Shown: piece after piece, positions 1-10,342 of the stretch
How positions within the stretch are numbered: position 1 is the stretch's first letter
How the letters are laid out: each line of letters begins with the position of its first letter
Assembly: GCA_036346405.1 (NCBI GenBank)
Contig: CM070568.1
Span: 9,120,221-9,184,220, forward strand
DNA: 64,000 nucleotides
Direction of reading: 5' to 3'
Source: Phyllostachys edulis
Lineage: Eukaryota > Streptophyta > Magnoliopsida > Poales > Poaceae
Position numbers and translations under genes: made by a program
The notes under the pieces: model-generated
Database searches by the model: none
Seen by the model: the letters and a program-made list of their open reading frames with translations, nothing else
Told to the model about the DNA's origin: nothing

Positions 1-775
1 CTCTGCTTTTTCTTTTCTAGCCTTTTTCGTGTAACTTCACCTTTCTTAATGAAATGAATTATGACAGTTCTTCTGCCATTTGTTCAAAAAAGAAAAATCA
101 CAATGTGTAGTTGCACATACATGGAAGTATGGAACATGCAAACATAGTAACTGTCTGTGTCTGTCTGTCTCTGTCATCAATCCTTCTGGGAGAAGTGTGC
201 TGTGCAGAATTGAAACAGAGAAGAGGCTCAAATGGAAGGTTTATTTTCTTGATGTGGTCTAAAATACTTTCTTTTATGCACACAACTCTTCCTTTTTGGG
301 CCCTATACACACATGCCTTTCTAATTAGACTTGGGCCTAATATAATGCGAAGTCTAAGAACTGATAAAGCCATAACACGGCAAGAGCCCTGATTGACCTG
401 CAATCACATGAACTAACAAGTAACAACTAACTGATCGGTTACGCAATGAATGCGTGTGCCTTCAGGACCGTATATCTTAGTGCACGAAAGTGATCTCAGT
501 CTAGTCTCCGTAAAAAATCTTCACCGGAATGTGACTTTTGACGTGCTAACTTGCTGTTACCTCTCCTGTACTTTCCAGACAACAACATGTAACCAGCAGC
601 GTTCATTTGATCAATCAGTTTCCTTTCCTTTCCTTTGCTTTATGGTAACATTGTTTTCAGAAATCAAAACAGAAAATTCAGGAACTTCTTGGGCAGGTTC
701 TGGTTGTGAGTGTTCTTGGACTGGTGTATGTGTATTGCATGGTTGGTAGCAGGTGGGTACAAAGTTTGGTGGGCT

Positions 776-985
776 CAAGGGTGAGCTAACCGGACTGGGT
801 TTGAATCCCGGCCCCCTCCGGTACCGGTAACCGGCCGGTTACCGGTCAAATTCGGTGAAATTCGTTTAAATTCAATTGAAATTCATTCGAAAATTGAAAA
901 AACCGCCGGGATTCCTCCTCCTGGCCACCCTCCGGTACCGGTAACCTGCCCGGTTACCGGCGGTTTTTTGATCCCTGGGTGGACT
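776..985. mobile_element. 210-bp insertion in intron 5 of FAAH copy A, SINE-like
   Basis: Absent from the same place in copy B, where GGTGGGCT runs directly into AGATGACTAG (53142-53158). It is flanked by GGTGGGCT (768-775) and GGTGGACT (978-985), an 8-bp near-perfect target duplication. Near its left end is GGTTTGAATCCC, which resembles a pol III B box. Two copies of CCCTCCGGTACCGGTAACC with adjoining GGTTACCGG give it a strongly self-complementary structure. It could be a tRNA-related SINE or a small non-autonomous DNA element. No poly-A tail is seen. Confidence 0.55.
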
Positions 986-1149
986 AGATGACTAGATGTC
1001 AAAACTGAAAGAGGGTAAGAACCAAGAAAAAGTGATGTGTTAGTTGAGAGGAGCAGTTCAGTCATTGTTCTGTGCTGCGGTTAACTGTTACAATGTTTCT
1101 GCTCATTGTTACTGTGCAGTGTAAATGAAGGAGAGTAAGATTTATTTAC

Positions 1150-2491
1150 CCCTCTGGTATCTGAGGGTGGACTCCTCAGCCTGCTTCATGATGTCTTCAG
1201 GGTTGTAGCTGATGAAGAAGGCCATGTTGAGGCTAGGGCTTGAGCACTCCTTCACTGCAGCCAGGAATCTCTTTGCTACCTGCAACAATGTGTTCTTGCT
1301 CATTTACCATAATTTACAGTTTTTTAAGGAATAATTTACAGTTTTTTAAGGAATAATTTGCAGTTTTACATCATGTTGTAATTGTCAGTAACATAATGCC
1401 TTTGTGACCTGCTTAAACTTACTTGGCCCTGACAATTCACTTGTCAAGGACAGCCCCAGTACAGTATATTATGAGAAATTACCATGTAAACCATATAGCT
1501 ACTGTCAAGAACAATATGACCTAAAACAAACCTGAACAGGTGTAGTCTCTCCTGAACTGTATGCCTTGGAGAAGTCCCTTATCGTCCAGCGTCTGAGGCT
1601 CGACGACGCATCGGTGGTGAGCGTCGATTCGAGGCGAGCAGGGAGGCAGCTGACGGCCTCCTGAACGCGCTCTGCGGGCGACAAGTCGGGCTTCGTCAGG
1701 CTGACATTCTGCTCTGGAATGTCTGCAAAAGCAACAGTTTGGTGTTTGAATCGGATCCACTGAAAAAAAAACATTCTCTGCGCCAAACAAGAATTTGGCA
1801 TAGTCAGAAGTTCAGAATTGCAGAGAACCTTCCCAGCTGTGGGTTGCAGTGAACAGTGGGGACTCCGGGATTTCAGCCTCTGAGACAAGCTGCAAACGGT
1901 GGCTTCACAAGTCAGAAACTGTGACAATTCAGAGAAATTATTCCTGAGACTGCTCCAAGAAAGTGAAAGAAAATAACACTGCAGTGCAATTTGCAGTTGC
2001 AATAATTGTGTTCACAACATTTTGGTGAAACTTTAGCCATCACCGATCTTTACAGTTTACATGCAAGCATGGTAACTGCAAATTAGGCTGAACTGTAGTA
2101 TCATCTCCCATTATCAGAAAGGAGAATACTTTTTGAAAGGAAGGAAGAAGAAAATTTTCAGGAGAGCTAGAATTCTGCTGTACCTTATTGATGAGATTAT
2201 CCTTCTTCAAGATGTAAAGCACAATCTGACCGACGATCGGCATCTCAAGAATCCACACGAAGATCTTCACCAGAAGCCCGGCAACCCGAGGGGCTGAAGA
2301 AGAAAACTTTTTAGATTCAACTTGAAGAACAGAACTCAGAATTCAACTCCAAGAACAGAATTCAGAATTGCAAATGAGCAGAAAGTGAAACCTTTGACAT
2401 TAGGACTGATGTAGAATTCGTCGCTGTCGGGACCGAGATTGACCTCGGCGGCCGGCTTGTACACCTTCGGGGACGAGCTGAAGATACCCAT
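1150..2491 (-). CDS. FAAH-like amidase, paralogue A, exons 1-5 (runs off left edge)
   Basis: Five exons of a fatty acid amide hydrolase-like serine amidase, which in plants hydrolyses N-acylethanolamines. Exons: 2491-2392 (ATG at 2491-2489, reading MGIFSSSPK), 2293-2184, 1889-1829, 1722-1532, 1279-1150. All have GT/AG borders, and lengths 100, 110, 61, 191 and 130 match copy B exactly, so phase is kept with no stop. The encoded part is the N-terminal region before the catalytic core. It includes a hydrophobic stretch (LLVKIFVWILEMPIVGQIV) that may contact membrane. Differences from copy B are few, for example V/I in exon 2, D/N in exon 4 and R/S at the end of exon 5. By comparison with copy B, exon 6 should lie about 400 bp left of base 1, so functionality cannot be judged here. 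An in-frame upstream ATG exists at 2533, but the MGIF start sits about 80 bp below a TATA box and is preferred. Confidence 0.85.
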
Positions 2492-2570
2492 GGATGAGCA
2501 GCAAATATGCAATAAACACTGAAGTCTGAACAAGAACTCCTGCGTGTCTGATTAGGCCAAGAAGTGGTGT

Positions 2571-2579
2571 TTATATATA
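2571..2579 (-). promoter_or_regulatory. TATA box of FAAH copy A
   Basis: TTATATATA reads on the minus strand as TATATATAA, about 80 bp upstream of the MGIF start codon. The same box sits at the same distance in copy B. Inference from position and conservation between the paralogues; no transcript data. Confidence 0.55.
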
Positions 2580-2625
2580 ACGATTAGAGCCAAGAAGAAC
2601 GACCAGAACAAAGGACAAAATGTAG

Positions 2626-2628
<3 letters not shown>

Positions 2629-2658
<30 letters not shown>
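2629..2658. repeat. (GA)15 microsatellite in FAAH copy A promoter
   Basis: Fifteen perfect GA units, reading as CT on the sense strand, about 50 bp upstream of the TATA box. In copy B the same place (54811-54833) holds a shorter, interrupted tract with one CA unit, so the repeat has changed length since duplication. Confidence 0.9.
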
Positions 2659-2662
<4 letters not shown>

Positions 2663-2697
2663 GGTAACGTGTGGAGACATGTGGTATGGTTCTAATA

Positions 2698-4561
2698 GTT
2701 GAACAATTGATATCAGTGTCGAGGAATTTAGGGGAGTAAACACTCGATTTAGAAAATTGTCGGATTTGTTGTCAGGCAATGGCAGTCTGACCAGCCAAGG
2801 CCGGACGGTCTGACCGGCCTTGGGTGGTGGTCACACCAGTGGTTGAACCATTTGATGTGCACCAAATGTTTATGTGGGAGTGTTTGGGGTGAGTTTACAC
2901 AAGGTGTCATTGAAAATAGAGTTTTGACATGAAACTAGATCTGATCCACGAAAAGTGTTTTTCGGTCGACCGCCAGTGTAGTTTGATCGGCCTTAGTTGG
3001 CGGTCGGCCAATCAAAAAATCGTGATCGACCACCCGAGCAAGTTTATGCACGGTGAGGTGTGGTGAATTTGGGAATTGGTCAAAGTCATGTGATTCAATG
3101 CATAGGTATTGCATGATGCATGTTCTGTCTAACGTAGGTCAAGTTGCGAAGAACTTATGTCTATAATCGATTTCTTGGTCAATTGTTGTGTGGACGCTTA
3201 GAGTCAACTACGGTCAACGACGAAGATGATCGGGACTAGACTAAGAGAGCTGAGGTCCAAAATGATCAAGGATAACAGGTGAAGTGGTTGGACTCAAACA
3301 TGATGCAAGATGGGTAAGAATGACTGCATAGAAAGTTTGGTGCAATGGAGTGTATCAAGTGGCTTAGGGCCGATGCAAGTACCAAGTTGGTTCGGTGGGA
3401 GCCGGATGGGAGAGACTTGCCGGCATGATGAAAGCCATGGATGAACCTATGCGTGGCGAATCACGTGATTGCTTCACAATGATTTGACTCGGTCATGGAG
3501 AATGATCGAAAAGGGTATTTTGGTATCTTGGCCAAAATACTAGGTTGGTGACATTGGAGAAACCGTGGCGCATGACAGTGCAAAGGAAAAGCGGTTTAGG
3601 TCATGAGAAGGATAATATCGCGAAGAGATGGATTTGAGAGACTCGGATCGTCATCCACTTTGAGAAGTATGCGTGAGTGTAGACCCGTTTATATGTGGGG
3701 TTAACGAGTGTCCGTTTGGGCTATCTCTCTAGACCTAGCCTCTATTATAAAAGGGGATGTGCAGGATTAGCGCAATCATCCATCAAGCTTTGGAAACCCT
3801 AGTTTGAGAATTGAGGAAAGCAGGGAGAATAGAGGAGGCTATGGTTTGATAGAGGTGTCTTAAGAGATTGAGTGCTCATGAGTGAGTTTTTGTCCTCCAT
3901 GGTAGAGTGGATATAAACCTACAATTTCTCAGATCAATCCAATCAAGTTTGTGACAAGATGAGTTTTCCTTTGTTCTTGCTCTCTCTTTGGTGATTTTGG
4001 GGTTCTTGTGTTCTAGGGATATTATCTTGGTCTTTTGCTGTGATTTAGCTTGCTATGACTTATGGGATTTGATCTAAGGTCATCTTGACTATATTTTATC
4101 CATGATCATGCCTTTAAATCAAGTTTAGGTTCTCTTGGTTTTGAGTCTTTTTGTCCTCAATTAAGAAATTCATAGAACCTTAGCTATGATCGTCCCGATC
4201 TTTGATTGAAATAGGTTCTCGACTTTCTTGTTGAGCTAAGTCTAAAATATTAGATGTTTTGGATCACTATATCAAAAGTTGGATCGATTTGTGAATCCTT
4301 CATCGTGCGGTTTTCAGATAGCAGAGGGGAGCGGTTAGACCGGCCTCCACGACGATCAAACCGGACGTCCTGTGGTAGTCGGACTGGCAGAGGGGCTTTG
4401 ATATTGGTTTCAGCTTAAGTCTTCCGCTGTGGTCTTGAGACCTTGATGTTCGTAGCTTTGTATAGCTATTAGAGTGAAAAACAAGTTGAATAACAGAGGA
4501 GAAAAAGAGTGGGCAAGAGTGTTCTCCTATTCACCCCCTCTAGCCATATTTCTGTCCAACA
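2698..4561 (+). mobile_element. Solo LTR of a SIRE/Maximus-type copia element (copy A flank)
   Basis: Homologous throughout to the LTRs of element B read on their sense strand. Shared blocks include the GACGAAGATGATCGGGACTA region, the GGTGGGAGCCGGATGGGAGA region, scattered GACCGGCC motifs, and the end TTTCTGTCCAACA at 4561. No internal region or partner LTR is present, so it is a solo LTR. Its left limit is approximate: TAATA (2692-2696) and TAATG (4562-4566) may be a decayed target duplication. The same LTR occupies the same place in copy B, so it predates the gene duplication. Confidence 0.7.
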
Positions 4562-4951
4562 TAATGGCTTGGATTATGTGTTATACAAGTGTAGATGTGT
4601 GTGTGTACACGTGTGTGCGTGCGTCAATCACTAAACTTTCTTGTTGCAATTTTGGCGGGGAGGGACGGTTGCTTAGTTTCCAACGGTAACTTCCGGCGTG
4701 GAGAAGTTTTGCCTTGTGTATTACATCAATGTCATTAACTTAATCTATCATACTGTTTTCTAAGATTCATTTCATCTACTTCTTTGACGAAGCATTTAAT
4801 CTATATTTTAAGAACAGCACTTAAATAGGACTACTGTGTTCTTGCGTGCAGGTTTAATTAGGACAAGCTAGGCCATTGAAGATGGGCGACTTCTTGCAAA
4901 GCTCCATTAAGATGCATATGCACGAGCATCAGGTCTTGGGTTCCATCCCCA

Positions 4952-5358
4952 TGTTAGACTTAAATCATATTGTACGTTCATTTTGTTAGACTGTGATTTG
5001 TTAGACCTAATTAGGGAGTTGTCAAGTGCATTTATTGCCGCGTTGAATGGGTTTGCATGTGGCTAGAAACTGCAGTACACGATCGAGGCGTTGTTAGTGG
5101 CACACTAATAGCATGCATGGTACTGGGTCTAATTGCATGTAACGTGTGTGTTTAACAAATGTAACGTGTGCTCAATTAGTAGCGCACTATTGTGTGTAAC
5201 AGTAAGTCCCTTGATCGGAATAAAAGGAGAGAAAAACAGGAGAAAAGTTATGGCAGTTCAGTAGCGCCAAATATTATTGTCTTCTGTTTGCTGTCTAGAG
5301 TGCGTGTGTGTGTTGCTGTCTAGGCGTTTTCGCGTGAGTAGACACTGGCGGGCTAACA
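4952..5358 (+). repeat. Element C 5' LTR
   Basis: 407 bp, TG to CA. It differs from the 391-bp 3' LTR mainly by a short extra stretch near the left end (the TTGTTAGAC motif occurs once more) and a handful of substitutions. Confidence 0.92.
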
Positions 5359-5360
5359 AT

Positions 5361-5373
5361 TGGTATCAGAGCT
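5361..5373 (+). other. Element C primer binding site
   Basis: TGGTATCAGAGCT, two bases after the LTR. It is complementary to the 3' end of initiator methionine tRNA, the usual primer of plant copia elements. Confidence 0.9.
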
Positions 5374-5395
5374 TCGTGCTCTCCTGCCTGTGAAG

Positions 5396-6409
5396 ATGTC
5401 GTGTGGCGGTTCACGTTCTCCTACCAGGTCGCCTCCGGTGCAAGGCGACGGTAGCACTACTCGCACGATCAATCTCGGCGGCAATGACGATCGTGAGATT
5501 GGATCCGGTAGCAACGGCGGCCAAGAGTGTATGGTGAAGTGGGTGGTAAGGGAGATGACAGGATCGATGGTCTACCCCACCCTGACGCGGACGAACTACA
5601 TCGACTGGGCCTTCGTAATGAGGGTGAACCTACAGGCACAATGCTTGTGGGAGGCGATCGAACCTGGCAACGCTGATTACCGCGATGACAGACTAGCGCT
5701 GTCTGCCGTCCTTCGTGTGGTGTCACTGGACATGCTGTCCACGCTGGCGGTGAAGGACACGGCCAAGCAGGCGTGGGATGCCGTGAAGATAATGCGGATA
5801 GACGTCGAACGAGTCCGTGAGGCGAATGCACCGAAGCTTCGCAAGGAGTTCGAGGATATCGAATTCATGGATGGTGAGTCAGTGGACGATTTCTCCATGA
5901 GGATCACGGGATTCGTCAACAATCTCTGGATCCTAGGTGATACGTTGGAAGAAGAAAAGGTAGTCAAGAAATTCCTTCGTGTTGTGCCACCCAGGTATAC
6001 ACAGGTGGCAATCTCGATCGAGACACTGCTTAACTTGAGCACGTTGTCGATCGAAGAGCTCACCGGTCGGCTTCGATCAGTGGAGTAGCGCTATGCGCAC
6101 AACAACTCAGGCGGCTCTAGTGGGCGTCTGCTCCTCACTGAAGAGGAGTGGCTCGCATGTGCCAAGAAGAGGAAGCATGGTGACAGCTCCTCTGGCAGTG
6201 ATAACCGTTATCGCGGCAAGCCACGTTGGCTTGGGCGCGGTAAAGGCGGTCATGACAGCAAGGACGGTGGCTCGTCCAGTGTGCGCCGTGACATGTCGCA
6301 GGTTCAGTGCTACAACTGCGACAAGTACGGACATTACTCTAGGGACTGCCGCCAGCCTAAGCGCGTCGAGCAAGTTAATCTGACGCAGGTTGACGACGAC
6401 GACGACGAA
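5396..6409 (+). pseudogene. Element C gag, one premature stop
   Basis: The frame opens at ATG 5396 (MSCGGSRSP), just after the primer site. It encodes a UBN2-type copia Gag (the region around RTNYIDWAFVMRVNLQ is the conserved N-terminal block) and a CCHC zinc knuckle CYNCDKYGHYSRDC at about 6308-6349. The frame is broken only by TAG at 6086-6088 and then continues unchanged to 6409, where element D is inserted in an aspartate run. The coding frame resumes at 42510. Confidence 0.88.
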
Positions 6410-9351
6410 TGTGAGGACCCCCGGGTTATTTCCGTAAGACCGAGGCCTTTCCGGTCTTATGGGAATAATTCTGGGCATCAAGTAAATGGATTCTAAGTTA
6501 ACTCTATCTAAGTGAGAGGTCTTTACTGAAACTAGAGCCTCGGTGATCATGCGTACAACTCCCATGCAAGCACTGCATGATTATCAGTTCTCTGAACAAT
6601 CAAAGACCACACTGAGTGAGTTAAAATGGAATCCATGAACAGCGAGCATGAGATCATGTTGGCTCCCAAGATCAGCGACTAACATGCTCAAACTCACATA
6701 CAACATTGATCACATCCATACAACATTCATGCATTAATGGTTCAAAAGACATACATCATAGTAGTTCAAGTCTACAACTATTACAAGTGGCCGATCGGCC
6801 AAATTCAAATAAGATCATAAAGTAGTAGTGGAAACAAAGTAAATAAACCAAAAGTCCAGCATGGTATGCCCAACACCCATCAGCAACCGATTGGGAGTTA
6901 AATAATGGCACTACTCGTCAGTGTCGCCTAGATTGACACTAACGAGCTCATCGGGCTCGTAGTCTTCCTCACCTGAATTTGCAGCAACCGGATTAAGTAC
7001 AAATGTACTCGCAAGTTATACACAAATAAAAAATAGTTATGCTAGAGGTTGTTCCAAAGGATGGCACATAGGGGTTTAGTTTTGCGAAAAGACGCAACAA
7101 TTTTCAACCTACACATACTAGTTTTTCATTTGCCATTTTGAAATCAGATTTGAAGTAAAAGTAAAGCATGTGATAATGTAATACATTGGATAAAAAATAA
7201 CTCAAACAAACAACAAAGTGGCAGTCCACTTTGATACAACAAAATACATGAACATCCCATTCATATCGAATACCGAGTTTACCCACAATTTAAATTCAAA
7301 GTATAATAATAGTAACTACCGAACTCAAGCGATCGTCCATAACCGCGGACACGGCTATTCGAATAGATTTATCTCTGCAGAGGTGTACTACTTTACCCAC
7401 ACGACTCGATTAGCCCGTAAGCCACCGGAATTAATACACTTCCTATGGTGTGTCGGCCGGGGAGAATCGAGATACAGATATTTTTAGCAAGAAAATTCTA
7501 TTGACATAAGCCCCCCTTGCAAGATGGTCCCTTACCTAGTACAAGCGATGGATAGCACTTGCTAGGCGGCTCGCAAGTTATATTGGAAATACCGATGCAA
7601 TGTAAATAACCGAAATTGGTGCTCCCATGCACACTATAGAAAATTACATCGGCTCCTAAGGACAAATGATCGAACACAAGTGCCCTTACACCACCTTAGG
7701 GCTTAACACAATAAAACCTTCCCCCTACTTAACCGTACAGCACCCATATACCGTGTGTGATAGCACGAGTTTTACTTGAATTGTCGGTACCAAAGTTCGG
7801 TCCTTAATGGTTTGGACAAGTAGCAACCACTTGTCCAGACCCCAAAACTCATTTAAAATGATAAAATTTAACTCATAAAATAGATACGAAGCTCTGGAAT
7901 AAAAATCATATAAGAAAGTGTGTGTTTCCCATAATTGTCGGGCTATTCCCGACAATCAACTACCGTTTCTAGACTTGCATGGCTAAGAAAACCCGTACAT
8001 TATATTTCACACAACCTAACTTAAGCATGTAGTACTGGAATAATTTAAGGATAACCTCATGATTTAGGATATAGCTAACTACACATCACAAAAAATAGCG
8101 ATATAGCAAAATAAGCATGCAAGCAATTATCATTACACTATCTTATCAAAAGCTGGGATCAAATATGATGCAAAAGAAAGTTCAAATGATGCTTGCCTTG
8201 CTGGTAGTTCAGTTGTTCACCCTCGGTGGCGTATGAGTCAATATCAATGGCCTCGGGATCTAAAGAATTAACGATACCGATAAACACCGAGAAATACTTC
8301 AAAAATTAAAGTGCTAAAAAATGCATGATTTTTTATACAGTGGCTAGTGAATGATTTTAGATTAATTTAGGTGAAATAATTATTCCATTTGGAGTTATTA
8401 TGTGAAAGTTATAGTAATTTGAATTTCAGATTCCAATATGTCTTAGTTCATGTAATTTAATTATTTGGTCAAAATTTGTAGAACAGTGGGGGATACAAGG
8501 ATTATATAGATAAATAGAGAATATTATTACAAGTCCAAAACATTTGGGTTCATCTCATTTGGAGTTTTTATGAATTAGTTATGCATATTTAAAGTTACCA
8601 GCCTTTTCTATTGTAAAAATAATAGAGTTATGGATCAATTTCCAATATAATACTCTCTGCTACCGAGACATGTTTGAAACCAATTTTAATATAAATTTTA
8701 TTAAAAATGAAAATTATCAACACTGGTTTCATCCATTTTGGAGTTGAGAAGAATTAGTTATGTATTTTTGAAGTTATTCAAATTTTCAGTGTGTAAATAA
8801 ACCAATTCGGGATTTCTATTAACGTTTAATACTTTTTCTACCAAGCGCTAACCTAGTCGTAGACGCTTACTGGCAGGCCCAATGAATAGTGTCATTTTCT
8901 ATTTGAATTTCTGATTTAACCTGAACTGACATGCGGGTCCCATCCGTCATAGACACGGTGCACATGCACAACACATGGACTGGCCACGTGCACTAGTCCA
9001 CCGGTGCACAACTTGTGAGCTAAACCACTTAAAGTCCCCGGGTCCACCTATCATCGACTCAGGGACAACCATTTACGTGGCTAAACAATGATTTCTGACA
9101 CAGATCACATCATTAATTGTTAATCATTGTATTTAATCCCTAATGACGCCGCTACAGGGCAGTCGGAGCTCCCGACAACAGAGCTCAGCTGAGCTCGGGT
9201 TTGCCCCGAGCCTCGCTGGAGTTCCCGGCCACAGCAGCGTCGGCCGAGGGCATGAATGAACTCCTCAAAGCTTCGCGCACCTCATGGTGGCGGTGGCGGT
9301 GGCTGGGATGGCCTAGATCGACGGCTAGCCAGCGACAAGCGCAGCTACCCT
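6410..9351. repeat. Element D, left piece before the MITE
   Basis: A+T-rich sequence with no supported gene. ORFs here are short and patternless. A small hairpin (AAGACCG / CGGTCTT) lies at about 6438-6460. Confidence 0.6.
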
Positions 9352-9828
9352 CAAGGTAGTCAGAGTCAAGATCCTAAGTTGGATCGATTTGCCTTCAGTA
9401 GGATCGAAATCGTAGTATCGAATCGTAGAATCGACGATTCTATACACATATTTAACATCTATACTATAAGTTTGTATGATTCTTATATGGTTTACCACTT
9501 GCACGTTCCTTAAAAGCAGCTAGACATACTCCAGGAATAAAAATAGCTTATCGTTATTAAGCTCAAGATTGCTCATGCATAATATATATATTTGTACTAG
9601 CATTACCACACTGATGCAATATTTTGCATGCTCCTTGTTTATTTATAGTTTCATTCTCAGAAATTTATATCAACAAATTTTGCTCTAAAATAAAATATTA
9701 GCAAAGCCTGACCTCTAAAAAAATTGCAATTTTTTTGCCCTAAGTCTCTATGAGTAGGATCGACAGGCTGTCGTGGGTTCGTAGAATCGTAAGACTCTAA
9801 GAGTAGGATCGCGATTCTAACTATCTTG
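9352..9828. mobile_element. hAT-like MITE inside element D
   Basis: 477 bp flanked by the exact 8-bp repeat GCTACCCT (9344-9351 and 9829-9836). The ends are inverted repeats: it starts CAAGGTAGTCAGAGTC and ends with the complement of CAAGATAGTTAGAATC, 18 of the first 23 bases matching and most mismatches being transitions. No transposase. An 8-bp duplication with short imperfect terminal repeats fits a non-autonomous hAT element. The interior repeats the motif GTAGGATCG several times. Confidence 0.75.
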
Positions 9829-10342
9829 GCTACCCTACGGTTCTAATGCATGTGCCATCCCAATGATGCATTGGATGAGACAATGTATGCATAAGCTATC
9901 TAGAGGTTCACTGAACCTTACCAGTGCTGCTAGGAGGCTAGAAGTGCTTGGTGGTGAGTTGGCCACGGCAATGGTGACGGCGGTGGCAAGCTCCACGAGG
10001 AGAGAGCTCCCTGGGCAACAAAACCGAGAAATGGAGGTAGTGAAAACTTCAGTGGGTGGTATAGATGGTGTGAATGAAGGCAATCGAGGAATAGCTCACC
10101 AAGACGGCAACTGGATGATGAACAGTAGCGTTGGCTAGCAAGAGGGGTAAAGTCCAAATTCCCAAGCTCCTGTGAACAATCCAACCAAAGTGTTGAGGGG
10201 AAACGATTCTATTACCTAAAGGCGCAATGTGACGAGCAAGGGCTAGGACAAAACTCACCAGAGTTGAAGTTTGCACAAAGATGGCCTTGAGGGCACGCTC
10301 TGAGTCCGCCGAGAGCATGATTGTGGTCTCGGAACTACAACC

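Larger units (their letters stand above)
1..4951. repeat. Segmental tandem duplication, copy A (left part)
   Basis: This stretch matches about 52735-57178 nearly base for base: introns and exons 1-5 of the amidase, its promoter, an upstream solo LTR and spacer. Copy A is interrupted by a 210-bp insertion (776-985) and then by the 39.6-kb retroelement nest. The match resumes for about 100 bp at 44569-44666. The unit therefore covers the gene 5' half and its whole upstream region. Because gene A continues off the window, the true left limit is unseen. Confidence 0.9.

Noticed and set aside
800..820. tRNA gene suggested by GGTTTGAATCCC
   Set aside because: No matching acceptor or anticodon arms can be folded; only a B-box-like motif is present.
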